Below, one piece after another: positions 7,470 to 16,594 of a stretch of 53,588 nucleotides of DNA (the first letter of the stretch is position 1; every line of letters starts with the position of its first letter). The position numbers and the translations under genes were made by a program. The DNA comes from Shinella lacus (lineage in GTDB: Bacteria > Pseudomonadota > Alphaproteobacteria > Rhizobiales > Rhizobiaceae), in NCBI RefSeq assembly GCF_010994755.1, contig NZ_WHSB02000024.1:1-53588 (forward strand), given 5' to 3'. The notes under the pieces are model-generated. The model made no database searches. It was given only the letters and a program-made list of their open reading frames with translations, and had not been told where the DNA came from.

Positions 7470-9845
7470 ATGGCGAATGATCCTGACCTCGAAGACCTCG
7501 CGCTGATCGACCGCTACTGGCGGGCGGCCAACTATCTTTCGGTGGGCCAGATCTACCTGATGGACAATCCGCTGCTCCGCGAGCCTTTGAAGGCGGAGCA
7601 TGTGAAGCCGCGCCTTCTCGGCCACTGGGGCACGACGCCGGGCCTCAACTTCATCTATGCCCATCTCAACCGCATCATCCGGGCGCGCGACGCCGATGTC
7701 CTCTATATCTGCGGCCCCGGCCACGGCGGGCCGGGCATGGTGGCCAATACCTATCTGGAAGGCACCTATTCGCAGGTCTATCCCGAGATCGGCGAGGATG
7801 AGGCGGGGCTGAAGGCGCTGTTCCGGCAGTTCTCCTTCCCCGGCGGCATTCCGAGCCACGCGGCCCCCGAAACGCCCGGCTCCATCCATGAGGGCGGCGA
7901 ACTCGGCTATGCGCTGGTGCATGCCTATGGCGCGGCCTTCGACAATCCGGGCCTCGTCGTCGCCTGCGTGGTGGGGGATGGCGAGGCCGAGACCGGCCCG
8001 CTCGCCGCCGCCTGGCATTCCAACAAGTTCCTCAGCCCCGTCAGCGACGGCACGGTGCTGCCGATCCTCCATCTCAACGGCTACAAGATCGCCAACCCGA
8101 CCGTGCTGGCGCGCCTGCCGGACGAGGAGCTGGCCCATCTCTTCACCGGCTACGGCTACGACCCGATCTTCGTGGAGGGGCATGAGCCGCAGGCGATGCA
8201 CAGGGCCATGGCGGCCGCGCTCGACGCCGCCTTCGACCGCATCGCGGCCATCCGCGCCGCGGTGAAGGACGAGCCCGCCCGCCGGCCGCGCTGGCCGATG
8301 ATCGTGCTGCGCAGCCCCAAGGGCTGGACGGGGCCGAAGGAGGTGGACGGCAAGATGGTGGAAAACCATTGGCGCTCCCATCAGGTGCCCGTCTCCGAGT
8401 GCCGCACCAACGCCGCCCACCGCGACATCCTCGAAGCCTGGATGCGCAGCTACGATCCCGAAGACCTCTTCGATGCGGATGGCCGCCTGAAGCCGGAGCT
8501 GCGGGCGCTGGCACCCACGGGCGCGCGCCGCATGGGCGCCAGTCCGCACGCCAATGGCGGCGTCCTTCGCAAGGAGCTGCGCACGCCCGATATCGGCGCC
8601 TATGCGGTCGCCGTGGAGCGGCCCGGCGCGGTCGAGGCACAGGCGACGAAGATCCTCGGCGACTACCTGCGCGACGTGCTCCGGCTGAACGCGGCGGATC
8701 GCAACTTCCGCGTCTTCGGGCCGGACGAGACGGCCTCCAACCGGCTCTCCAGCGTCTTCGAGGCGACGGACCGGGTGTGGATGGCCAAGACGCTGCAGAC
8801 GGACGACCACCTCGCGCCGGAAGGCCGCGTCATGGAAGTGCTCAGCGAGCATCTGTGCCAGGGTTGGCTGGAGGGTTATCTGCTTACCGGCCGGCACGGC
8901 TTCTTCTCCTGCTACGAGGCCTTCATCCACATCGTCGATTCGATGTTCAACCAGCATGCGAAATGGCTGAAGGTGGCGCGCGAGCTGCCCTGGCGCAGCC
9001 CCGTCTCCTCGCTCAATTACCTGCTCACCTCCCATGTCTGGCGGCAGGACCACAATGGCTTTTCCCATCAGGACCCCGGCTTCATCGACCTCGTCGCCAA
9101 CAAGGGGGCGGATATCGTGCGCGTCTACCTGCCGCCGGACGCCAACACGCTGCTATGGGTCGGCGACCATTGCCTGCGGACATGGAACCGCATCAACGTC
9201 ATCGTGGCCGGCAAGCAGCCGGCGCCGCAATGGCTGGCGATGGACGAGGCTACCCGCCATTGCGAGGCCGGGCTCGGCATCTGGGACTGGGCGGGCACGG
9301 AAGGCGGGCTCGAACCCGACGTAGTGATGGCGGCGGCCGGCGACGTGCCGACCATGGAGACGCTCGCGGCGGTCGACCTGCTCCGCCAGGCGGTGCCGGG
9401 CCTTCGCATCCGCGTCGTCAACGTCGTGGACCTGATGGCGCTGCAATCGCCGCAGCATCACCCGCACGGCATCGACGATGCGGCCTTCGACCGGATTTTC
9501 ACCCGCGACCGGCCCGTGGTCTTCGCCCATCACGGCTATCCCTATCTCATCCACCGGCTGGTCTACAAACGCACCAACCATCCGAATTTCCACGTCAGGG
9601 GCTTCATCGAGGAGGGCACGACGACCACGCCCTTCGATATGGCCGTGATGAACCGGCTCGACCGCTACCATCTTGCCATGGAGGCCATAGAGCGCCTGCC
9701 GGCCCTTGCCGCGCGCCGGCCCGGCCTCATCGCCGCGCTGGAGGCGAAGCTTGACGCGCACCATGCCTATGTGCGCGAGCACGGCGAGGACATGCCCGAG
9801 ATCCGCGACTGGAAGTGGCCCTATCCGCGGCCGGAAGCGCCTTAG
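7470..9845 (+). CDS. xfp: Xylulose-5-phosphate/fructose-6-phosphate phosphoketolase
   Basis: The 791-residue protein is full length for the family. It shows [20 protein letters not shown] near residues 84-103, the thiamine diphosphate motif [20 protein letters not shown] near 171-190, and the late [17 protein letters not shown]. The enzyme cleaves xylulose-5-P (or fructose-6-P) with phosphate to acetyl phosphate and glyceraldehyde-3-P (or erythrose-4-P). Acetyl phosphate would be used by the acetate kinase and phosphotransacetylase at 47.2-49.3 kb. ATG 7470 follows a GGGAGAG-rich leader. Codon use is very GC-rich compared with 1-3.2 kb. The FNR-type box upstream suggests induction at low oxygen. 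Confidence 0.97.
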   Translation: MANDPDLEDLALIDRYWRAANYLSVGQIYLMDNPLLREPLKAEHVKPRLLGHWGTTPGLNFIYAHLNRIIRARDADVLYICGPGHGGPGMVANTYLEGTYSQVYPEIGEDEAGLKALFRQFSFPGGIPSHAAPETPGSIHEGGELGYALVHAYGAAFDNPGLVVACVVGDGEAETGPLAAAWHSNKFLSPVSDGTVLPILHLNGYKIANPTVLARLPDEELAHLFTGYGYDPIFVEGHEPQAMHRAMAAALDAAFDRIAAIRAAVKDEPARRPRWPMIVLRSPKGWTGPKEVDGKMVENHWRSHQVPVSECRTNAAHRDILEAWMRSYDPEDLFDADGRLKPELRALAPTGARRMGASPHANGGVLRKELRTPDIGAYAVAVERPGAVEAQATKILGDYLRDVLRLNAADRNFRVFGPDETASNRLSSVFEATDRVWMAKTLQTDDHLAPEGRVMEVLSEHLCQGWLEGYLLTGRHGFFSCYEAFIHIVDSMFNQHAKWLKVARELPWRSPVSSLNYLLTSHVWRQDHNGFSHQDPGFIDLVANKGADIVRVYLPPDANTLLWVGDHCLRTWNRINVIVAGKQPAPQWLAMDEATRHCEAGLGIWDWAGTEGGLEPDVVMAAAGDVPTMETLAAVDLLRQAVPGLRIRVVNVVDLMALQSPQHHPHGIDDAAFDRIFTRDRPVVFAHHGYPYLIHRLVYKRTNHPNFHVRGFIEEGTTTTPFDMAVMNRLDRYHLAMEAIERLPALAARRPGLIAALEAKLDAHHAYVREHGEDMPEIRDWKWPYPRPEAP

Positions 9846-9882
9846 CGGATCGAGGAGCACATCGGGGAAGGGGAGGCAGGAC

Positions 9883-11241
9883 ATGCTGTCATTGAAATCG
9901 CTCGGCGGTGCCGGGACCGTCACCGGCTCCAAGCATCTCCTCCGTCTCGGCGAGCACCGTATCCTTGTCGATTGCGGCCTGTTCCAGGGCCTGAAGAACC
10001 TGCGCGAGCTCAACTGGGCGCCCTTGACGGTGGCGCCGCGCGACATCGACGCGGTGATCCTCACCCATGCACATCTCGACCATTGCGGATACCTGCCGCG
10101 CCTCGTGCGCGAGGGTTATCGCGGCAAGGTCCATGCGACGCCCGCCACTCGCGACGTCGCCGAACTGATCCTGATGGACAGCGGCCATCTTCAGGAGAAG
10201 GACGCCGAATTCCTCAACCGGCACAAGCTGTCGCGGCACCAGCCGGCTTTGCCGCTCTATGGCGTCGGGGATGCGCAGCGGGCGGTGGAGCATTTCTCGA
10301 CCGCCGAGTTCGGTCAGAGAGTGCGGCTTGGCGGGGATGCGTCGTTCCGCTTCCATCCCGCCGGCCATATTCTCGGCGCGGCATGGGTGGAACTGGAGTG
10401 GGGTGACCGAAATATCGTCTTTTCCGGCGATATCGGCCGCTACGGCGATCCGCTGATGCCCGATCCCGCCCCTACCGTGGAGGCCGACTATATCCTCGTC
10501 GAATCCACCTACGGCAACCGCATCCACGACAGGAGCGACCCGGCCGAGGCGCTGCGGGTGGTCGCCGAGCGGACCATCGCGCGCGGCGGTACGCTCGTCA
10601 TCCCGGCCTTTGCGGTCGGCCGCGCGCAGGAACTGCTCTACTATTTTTGGAAGCTGAAGCGGGCGGGGCATCTCGGCGAGATCCCGCTGTTCCTCGACAG
10701 TCCCATGGCCATCGAGGCGACCGGGCTCATGGGTCGGCACCTGCCGGACCACCGCCTCGACGCGAAGACCTGCAGGGACGTCTTCTCCATCGCCCGCTGC
10801 ACCGGAGACGTCGAGGCGTCGAAGGCGATCAGCGCCAGCCGCTTCCCCAAGATCGTCATCTCCGCCTCTGGCATGGCGACGGGCGGGCGCGTGCTGCATC
10901 ATCTGAAAGCCTTTGCGCCCGATGCGCGCAACACGATCCTGCTCGCCGGCTTCCAGGCCGCGGGCACGCGCGGGCGCGCGCTTCAGGACGGGGCGAGGGA
11001 ACTGAAGATCCACGGCTCCTGGGTGCCGGTCAATGCGGAGGTGGCGCATCTCGACATGCTCTCGGCCCATGCCGATGCCGGCGAGCTGATGCGCTGGCTC
11101 TCCACCTGCCCGCGCCCGCCGCGCAAGGTCTTCATCGTGCACGGTGAGCCGGAAGCCTCAGAGGCGCTGCGCATCCGCATCGGGCGGGAGCTCGGGTGGG
11201 AAAGCGTGGTGCCACGTCTCGACCAGGAATTCGAGCTGTGA
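9883..11241 (+). CDS. MBL-fold, beta-CASP RNA nuclease family protein
   Basis: The 452-residue protein has the metallo-beta-lactamase core (THAHLDHCGYLPRL near 64-77, GHILGAAWVEL, FSGDIGRYGDPL) and the beta-CASP region (VIPAFAVGRAQELLY; ISASGMATGGRVLHHL; a C-terminal IVHGEPEAS). This is the CPSF73/YSH1-like exonuclease architecture, acting on RNA in the cytoplasm. ATG 9883 follows GGGAGGCAGGAC. It lies 37 bp after phosphoketolase and is probably co-transcribed with it. The function of such genes beside phosphoketolase is not established. A badly decayed N-terminal copy lies at 29827-30000. Confidence 0.9.
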   Translation: MLSLKSLGGAGTVTGSKHLLRLGEHRILVDCGLFQGLKNLRELNWAPLTVAPRDIDAVILTHAHLDHCGYLPRLVREGYRGKVHATPATRDVAELILMDSGHLQEKDAEFLNRHKLSRHQPALPLYGVGDAQRAVEHFSTAEFGQRVRLGGDASFRFHPAGHILGAAWVELEWGDRNIVFSGDIGRYGDPLMPDPAPTVEADYILVESTYGNRIHDRSDPAEALRVVAERTIARGGTLVIPAFAVGRAQELLYYFWKLKRAGHLGEIPLFLDSPMAIEATGLMGRHLPDHRLDAKTCRDVFSIARCTGDVEASKAISASRFPKIVISASGMATGGRVLHHLKAFAPDARNTILLAGFQAAGTRGRALQDGARELKIHGSWVPVNAEVAHLDMLSAHADAGELMRWLSTCPRPPRKVFIVHGEPEASEALRIRIGRELGWESVVPRLDQEFEL

Positions 11242-11256
11242 GCCGCAAGGCCCGGC

Positions 11257-11835
11257 TCAGGTGAGGCGGAGGTCCTTGCGGATCAGGATGAGCGTCGGAT
11301 CGTCGGGATAGGGAACGGCGAGGAAGCCCTGTTCGCGTTCCAGCTCGATGGCCTCGCGGTTCTCGCGGCTTTCCAGCGATTCCAGCGCCTCGGCGCCGCG
11401 AGCCTGCGCGTAGCGGGCCGCATGGCGCAGCATTTCCCAGGCGACGCCCTTGTGCTTGTCCTCCGCGCGTACCGAGATCGCCACCTCGGCCTTTTTCGTC
11501 GACGGGTCGCAGGCGACCATCGCCGCCGCGATGATGGTCCCGCTGTCCTCGGCGAAGGCGAGGAAGTGCTCGGTCGCGCGGTGATCGACCCGCGTCATCG
11601 CGACGAGGCGCTCATGGCTCACCTCGCGCACGCCGCCGAGGAAACGGAAGCGCAGGTCCGCGGGCGCCAGACGGGCGAAGAAATCGCCGAGCGCCGCCTC
11701 GTCCTCGGGGCGGACCGGGCGAATGCGCAGCACGAGCCCGCTACGCGTCACCAGATCGCAGCGCCAGAGGTCGGCGGCTTCTAGCGCGGCGGAGGCGTCC
11801 GCCCGCTCCGGCTGGTCATGATGAGGATCCGTCAT
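11257..11835 (-). CDS. GNAT-family acetyltransferase
   Basis: The protein (192 residues from ATG 11835) has the GNAT fold order: N-terminal RSGLVLRIRPVRPEDEAALGDFF, central AEVAISVRAEDKHKGVAWEML in place of the usual acetyl-CoA loop, and a C-terminal EREQGFLAVPYPDDPTLILI. AAGGAG lies 7 bases before ATG 11835, which is preferred to an in-frame ATG at 11853. The acetyl-CoA loop is altered relative to the canonical R/Q-x-x-G-x-G/A, so activity is uncertain. It is convergent with the MBL gene and divergent from uspA. An FNR-type box lies in the shared upstream gap. Related GNAT proteins near acetate genes may be protein acetyltransferases; that is only a possibility. Confidence 0.8.
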   Translation of the reverse strand: MTDPHHDQPERADASAALEAADLWRCDLVTRSGLVLRIRPVRPEDEAALGDFFARLAPADLRFRFLGGVREVSHERLVAMTRVDHRATEHFLAFAEDSGTIIAAAMVACDPSTKKAEVAISVRAEDKHKGVAWEMLRHAARYAQARGAEALESLESRENREAIELEREQGFLAVPYPDDPTLILIRKDLRLT

Positions 11836-11901
11836 CGCGGTTCTCCTTCGCAAGGGTCTGGATCGATACTATCATTGTGCGCCCGCCGCCGCGACCGGGC
11901 C

Positions 11902-11915
11902 TTGATCCGCGTCAA
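11902..11915. promoter_or_regulatory. FNR/FixK-type box between GNAT and uspA
   Basis: TTGATCCGCGTCAA matches TTGA-N6-TCAA. It lies 61 bp before the uspA start (11976) and 67 bp before the divergent GNAT start (11835), so it could serve either gene. Confidence 0.6.
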
Positions 11916-11975
11916 GGCGCCGTCCCCCGGCGGGGCTATCCTTTGCCGCGACAGACAGGACGGAGGAACAGTCCC

Positions 11976-12797
11976 ATGAGCTACAAATCCATTCTCGTGA
12001 ACCTGGATATCGACGGGCCGGCCGAGCCGGTGGTCAAGGCGGCGAGCGAGCTGGCGCAGCGCTCCGGCGCCCGCCTGATCGGCTTTTGCGCCGCCGACGC
12101 CTACCTGCCGGTGACGGGCCCCGAAGGCGTGGCGCTCGCCACCGAAGTGATGCAGCAGATGCGGGAAGACGACGAGCGCCGCTTCAAGGAGTTGCGTGCC
12201 GAATTCGAGAGGCTGGTCGCCGGCGCGGTCGAGACCGGATGGCGCCAGGCCACGGAAGGACCGACCTATGCGCTCGTGCAGATGGCGCGGACGGCAGATC
12301 TCATCGTTACCCAGGCACGGCGCGGGGCGACGACGGGCGACCGGGCGCGCGCCGCTGATCCGGGAAGCGTCGCCCTGCAGGCGGGCCGGCCGCTCCTGGT
12401 GGTGGGGGCCGGCACGGAGCAGCGCGTCGGCCGCAAGGTCGTCGTCGCCTGGAAAGACACGAAGGAGGCGCGGCGGGCGGTGTTCGATGCCGTGCCGCTG
12501 CTTCAGGATGCAAACGACGTCGTCGTCGCCACCGTCGCCTCCACGATCGACCAATGGGCCCGCGAGGGCATCGCCGACGTGGTCTCGTTCCTCGCGCGGC
12601 ACGGCGTTGCGTCGCGCAGCGAGACCGTGGAGAGCCACCGGGAAAGCGAAAGCCTGGTCGAATTGATCGACAGGCACGACGCTGATCTCGTCGTATCCGG
12701 CGCCTATGGACACAGCCGTTTGAGGGAATGGGCCTTCGGCGGCGTGACGCGCTCGCTGCTCGACGAGATCCGGCTCAACCGCTTCATGTCGAACTGA
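11976..12797 (+). CDS. Tandem UspA universal stress protein
   Basis: The 273-residue protein has two Usp domains: the first starts YKSILVNLDIDGPAEPVV, and the second starts near residue 150 (RKVVVAWKDTKEARRAV) and ends VVSGAYGHSRLREWAFGGVTRSLL, the nucleotide-binding G-2x-G-9x-G(S/T) region. A GGAGGA Shine-Dalgarno precedes ATG 11976. Usp proteins of this type are induced under stress and oxygen limitation in many proteobacteria, consistent with the FNR-type box 61 bp upstream. The MgtA-type ATPase follows after 33 bp and is probably in the same transcript. A second related uspA lies at 46388-47113. Confidence 0.92.
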   Translation: MSYKSILVNLDIDGPAEPVVKAASELAQRSGARLIGFCAADAYLPVTGPEGVALATEVMQQMREDDERRFKELRAEFERLVAGAVETGWRQATEGPTYALVQMARTADLIVTQARRGATTGDRARAADPGSVALQAGRPLLVVGAGTEQRVGRKVVVAWKDTKEARRAVFDAVPLLQDANDVVVATVASTIDQWAREGIADVVSFLARHGVASRSETVESHRESESLVELIDRHDADLVVSGAYGHSRLREWAFGGVTRSLLDEIRLNRFMSN

Positions 12798-12830
12798 CAG
12801 ACATCAATCGGGGCGGCCAGGAGCGGAGAC

Positions 12831-15415
12831 ATGCATATGCAGCCGGAAACGTTCTCACCGAAGACCGTGGATGCCGCGTATTGGTCTATCCCCGCCGACA
12901 CGCTTCTCACCGGGCTGGAAGGCCGCGCGGACGGCCTTTCCTCCGAGGAGGCGAAGGCGCGCCTTGCCGCCTTCGGCGACAACGCGATCCATGCACGGCG
13001 CGGCTCCTCGGCCGTCGCGGCGTTCCTGCGCCAGTTCCGCAGCCCGCTCGTGCTGATCCTCATCTTCGCGGCCGGCGTCTCGGCCGTCGTCGGGGAGGGG
13101 AGCGAGGCGGCGATCATCGCCGTCATCGTACTGGCGAGCTGCATCCTCTCCTTCACGCAGGAGCACGGCGCCTCGCGCGCGATGGAGGCTCTGACCGCGC
13201 GCATCGGGCGCAAGGCCCTCGTGCTGCGCGACGGCAGGGAGACGCCGATCCCCGTCGAGGAGGTCGTGCCCGGCGACATCGTCCGGCTCTCGGCGGGAAA
13301 CCCATCCCGGCCGACGGCATCCTGCTGGAGACGCGCGAGCTCAATGTCAGCGAGGCGGCGCTGACGGGCGAAACCTTCCCGGTGGTCAAGACTGCGGGCG
13401 TCTGCCCGCCGGCGGCGACCGTCGGCCAGCGGACGAACGCGGCCTTCACCGGCACCTCCGTGCGCAGCGGGACGGCGACGATGGCCGTGGTGAAGACGGG
13501 CGGGCAGACGGAGTTCGCCGCCATCGCCGCGGCCATCGCGCATGTCGCGCCGGAGACGGAGTTCGCGCGGGGCATCCGCCGCTTCGGCTATCTCATGACG
13601 AAGATCATGCTGGTCATCGTCATCCTCGTCTTCTTCGCCAATCTCCTGCTGCACCGGCCGGCGGTGGATTCGCTGCTGTTCTCGCTGGCGCTCGCGGTGG
13701 GCCTGACGCCGGAGCTGCTGCCGGCGATCATCAGCGTGACGCTGGCGCGGGGCGCCCGCACCATGGCGGCGAACGGCGTCATCGTGCGCCGGCTGGAGGC
13801 CATCGAGAATCTCGGCAGTATGGACATCCTGTGCACGGACAAGACCGGCACCCTCACCGAGGGCGTCATCCATCTCGACGCCTGCCTCGACGTTGCCGGG
13901 GCCGAGGCGCAGGAGGTGCGGCTCTGGGCACTCCTCAACGCTACCCTCCAGACCGGTATGGCGAACCCGCTCGACGAGGCCATCGCCGCCGGTAAGCGGC
14001 CGGAAGACGACCTTGCCGGCTATATCAAGGCGGACGAGATCCCCTACGACTTCATTCGCAAGAGGCTTTCGGTCGTCGTCCGCCGGCCGGGCGAGGCGGA
14101 GGATCTCGTGATCTGCAAGGGGGCGGTGCAGACCGTCGTCGCCGCCTGCTCGTCCGTGATGGAGGCCGGCGCGACTGTTCCCCTTGACGAGGTGCAGGCT
14201 GCCAGGATCGACGAGACGGTGCGAGCCTGGAGCGGGAAGGGCTATCGCGTGCTCGGGCTCGCCGTGCAGCGTTTTGCGCGGAAGGATGCCTATCGAGCCG
14301 AGGACGAGGCGGGGCTTGCCTTTGCCGGCTTCCTGCTCTTCCTCGATCCGCCCAAGGCGGGCATGGCGGAAACGCTGAAGGCCATCGCCGTGCGCGGCAT
14401 CAGGGTGAAGGTCATCACCGGCGACAACCGCCATGTCGCCGCCCATCTGGCCGAGATCGTCGGCCTGCCGCACCGCCGCATCCTGACGGGAGAGGAAGTG
14501 CACAGCCTGACGAAGGAGGCGCTCGTCCGCCGCGTCACGCAGAACGACATCTTCGCCGAGATCGACCCGAACCAGAAGGAGCGCATCATCGCGGCGCTGC
14601 GCGGGCACGGGCATGTGGTCGGCTATCTCGGCGACGGCATCAACGATGCGCCGGCCCTGCACGAGGCCGATGTCGGCATTTCCGTGGACGGCGCGGTGGA
14701 CGTGGCGCGCGAGGCCGCCGACATGATCCTGCTGCAACGCGACCTCGGCGTGCTGCTGCGCGGGGTCAACGACGGGCGCAGGACTTTCGCCAACACGATG
14801 AAGTACATTTCCATCACGACCAGCGCGAATTTCGGCAACATGGTCTCGATGGCCTTCGCCTCGCTCGCCCTGCCGTTCCTGCCGTTGCTCGCGCCGCAGA
14901 TCCTGCTCAACAATTTCCTGTCGGACGTGCCGTCGCTCGCCATCGCCACCGACAATGTCGACGCCGATCAGGTCCGCACGCCGCGGCGCTGGGACATCGC
15001 TTTCGTGCGCCGCTTCATGGTGACCTTCGGGCTGATCAGCTCGCTCTTCGACTTCGTGACCTTCGCCTTCCTGCTGTTTGTCGCGAGGGCAACGGCTGAA
15101 CTCTTCCAGACGGGCTGGTTTGTCGAATCGCTGATTACGCAGCTTGCTATCGTATTGGTCGTGCGTACCCGGGTCTCCTTCTGGCGCAGTCGGCCGAGCA
15201 AGTTGCTCTCCGGTCTGACACTGGTCATCGGGCTCCTCGCACTTGCAATTCCCTATTTGCCGGGTGTGGGCTGGTTTGGCTTCGTTGCATTGCCTTCACC
15301 GGTTCTTGGTGGCCTGGTCACGATCACGTTTGCCTACCTGGCGGCTTCGGAAACGGCAAAGCACTGGTTCTTCGCGCACGAGCGCCACCATGGCAACGCA
15401 AAGCGTAGTCTTTGA
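12831..15415 (+). pseudogene. mgtA: MgtA-type Mg2+-importing P-type ATPase with one frameshift
   Basis: Two overlapping frames together encode a P3B-type ATPase of about 861 residues. The first (from ATG 12831) runs through the cytoplasmic N-terminus and first membrane helices to VPGDIVRLSAG and then goes out of frame. The second resumes with PIPADGILLETRELNVSEAALTGET-type actuator sequence and continues through the phosphorylation motif DKTGTLTE, the hinge GDGINDAPAL and C-terminal membrane helices to 15415. One base appears to be missing near 13302-13304; the family expects G-N-L-I-P-A-D there. The rest is well conserved, so either a recent inactivating deletion or a sequencing error is possible. 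If intact it would import Mg2+ across the inner membrane. Confidence 0.88.
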
Positions 15416-15470
15416 CCCGCATAAGGCATGTGCGCGGCAATGGTTGATGATATCCGTAAAGGAGATCGCC

Positions 15471-15608
15471 ATGCCGCGCTGGATCCTCACCATAGCCGGC
15501 CATCCCGATCTTGAATCAGTTGGGCGCTGCCTTCTGCCGAAGGTTGTTACCGGTGACGGGCTCGGGCAGGGACCCCAGAAAATGCCGGTCACCCTCCCTC
15601 CACATTGA
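15471..15608 (+). CDS. Possible 45-residue small protein
   Basis: ATG 15471 has an excellent Shine-Dalgarno (AAAGGAG, 7 bases upstream). The frame reads MPRWILTIAGHPDLESVG, continues with a Gly- and Pro-rich tail and ends at 15608. No family is recognised. It follows the Mg2+ ATPase gene by 55 bp and its end overlaps an FNR-type box. It could be a decayed 5' remnant of a larger gene. Confidence 0.3.
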   Translation: MPRWILTIAGHPDLESVGRCLLPKVVTGDGLGQGPQKMPVTLPPH

Positions 15609-15618
15609 CGGGGATCAA
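15605..15618. promoter_or_regulatory. FNR/FixK-type box with no obvious target
   Basis: TTGACGGGGATCAA matches TTGA-N6-TCAA. Downstream (15619-15741) I see no good gene on the plus strand, and to the left lie only the small 45-codon frame and the Mg2+ ATPase. It may be an orphan box left after deletion of a target gene. Confidence 0.4.
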
Positions 15619-15741
15619 GGTCGTGGCGGCACGCTTCAAACTCATCAATTCTGCCGTTTGCGGGGGCTTGAAACTTGAAAAGACGTGGGCGCCAAATGGG
15701 TAAAGGGTAGCCGTGCGGCCTGTTTCGAATGCCACTGGCTA

Positions 15742-16131
15742 TCATTGATGTTTCTGTCGCAGCAATTGATCAATGCCTCTCAAAGAGCGCACGATCGAAG
15801 GATCGTCAGGAATACTGTAAAGGATATGTCGCCCATCGCGACGCGGGCGAACGAATCCCGCGTTACGAAGTTTCGCCAGATGCTGCGAGAGCGATGGTTG
15901 CCTGATATCGAGGTCGATCCCGATTTCTTCTACCGAGCGCTCATCACCTGTCAGCAGGTAGTCAAGAATGAGCAAGCGCTTGTCGTTTGCGAGTAGTTTC
16001 AGGAAAGCCGCAGCTTCATCCTTGTTCGGCAGCGCAAGGCAAATGCGTCGAAGGTCTGGAAGGAAGGATGGTCGATCCGGCGTGCCGGGATCGCTTTTCT
16101 CGAACTGGGTTGCCGTTCGCTGCTCCACCAT
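15742..16131 (-). CDS. ArsR-family transcriptional regulator
   Basis: This winged-helix repressor (129 residues from ATG 16131) has the ArsR core: LKLLANDKRLLILDYLLTG, then the recognition region DIRQPSLSQHLAKLRNAGFV and the wing RRDGRHILYSI. GGAGG lies 5 bases before ATG 16131; upstream in-frame ATG/GTG codons at 16134, 16143 and 16149 are possible alternatives. It has a single cysteine, so a simple dithiol sensor is unlikely. It lies 31 bp after a second ArsR gene on the same strand, and both are divergent from the sulfide:quinone oxidoreductase. The ligand is unknown. Confidence 0.85.
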   Translation of the reverse strand: MVEQRTATQFEKSDPGTPDRPSFLPDLRRICLALPNKDEAAAFLKLLANDKRLLILDYLLTGDERSVEEIGIDLDIRQPSLSQHLAKLRNAGFVRPRRDGRHILYSIPDDPSIVRSLRGIDQLLRQKHQ

Positions 16132-16162
16132 CATTTCCTCCATTCGCACGACCGTTTCGCGG

Positions 16163-16471
16163 CTACTTGCCTCTGTTCGGCGGGCAGAACGCGTCGTGCA
16201 AAGCCTGCACGACAGTCAGGATTTCCGGTCGGACAATCGAGTAATAGACAGTCGTTCCCTCGCGCCGCGCCTCGACCAGCCCGTCCGCTCTCAACCGCAT
16301 AAGTTGTTGCGACATCGGCACTTGTTCGATTGCCAGTCCTTGTCGCAGTTCGGCGACCGATCGTTCACCATCGACCAGCGCGCACAGAACGAGCAGCCGC
16401 TGGGGGTGCGACAGACTGCGCATCAATTCGGCGGCCTTTTCGGCGGCCGGTATCATTTCCTCTACATTCAT
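16163..16471 (-). CDS. BigR/SqrR-like ArsR persulfide-sensing repressor
   Basis: The 102-residue protein is a typical ArsR winged helix (LMRSLSHPQRLLVLCALVDG, QVPMSQQLMRLRADGLVEAR, GTTVYYSIV). It has exactly two cysteines, C30 and C96, 66 residues apart; the same spacing is known for the reactive pair of SqrR and BigR (C41/C107 in SqrR), which form a di- or tetrasulfide link with sulfane sulfur. It starts at ATG 16471 and is divergent from a sulfide:quinone oxidoreductase gene, the usual target. A repressor of the sqr promoter that releases DNA on persulfide stress is the natural reading. The long open frame continuing to 17701 on this strand is antisense to sqr and not part of the gene. Confidence 0.88.
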   Translation of the reverse strand: MNVEEMIPAAEKAAELMRSLSHPQRLLVLCALVDGERSVAELRQGLAIEQVPMSQQLMRLRADGLVEARREGTTVYYSIVRPEILTVVQALHDAFCPPNRGK

Positions 16472-16475
16472 ACTC

Positions 16476-16538
16476 TTGAATTTAAAACCTTTGAATGTTA
16501 GATGCAAGCCATAAAGCCTGGAAGCGTCTGAATTGAAT
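16476..16538. promoter_or_regulatory. AT-rich divergent promoter with three TTGAAT repeats
   Basis: TTGAAT occurs at 16476-16481, 16491-16496 and 16533-16538, in the 123-bp gap between the BigR-like gene and sqr. CATTCA (16465-16470) and TGAATG (16492-16497) also form an inverted repeat. The gap is much more AT-rich than its surroundings. This is the expected place for the repressor's operator; the exact site is inference. Confidence 0.4.
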
Positions 16539-16594
16539 GGCCTCCGGCAACCAGAAGTGGGCAGACCCATCATAGAAACAGCGGAGCGAAAGCC

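Noticed and set aside
7389..9068. 559-codon open frame antisense to phosphoketolase
   Set aside because: Third-position GC bias leaves antisense frames open; phosphoketolase is unmistakable on the plus strand.
12798..12830. Mg2+ riboswitch or leader before the MgtA-type gene
   Set aside because: Only 33 bases separate it from uspA, too short for a riboswitch.
13295..13310. Programmed frameshift in mgtA
   Set aside because: No slippery heptamer with a downstream stem is evident, and the family is normally encoded in one frame; a mutation or a read error is simpler.
12704..14737. Long open frame of 677 codons antisense to the Mg2+ ATPase
   Set aside because: It is a shadow of the very GC-rich coding strand: Arg/His/Asp-rich, no domain, no ribosome site, and it covers the P-type ATPase motifs on the other strand.
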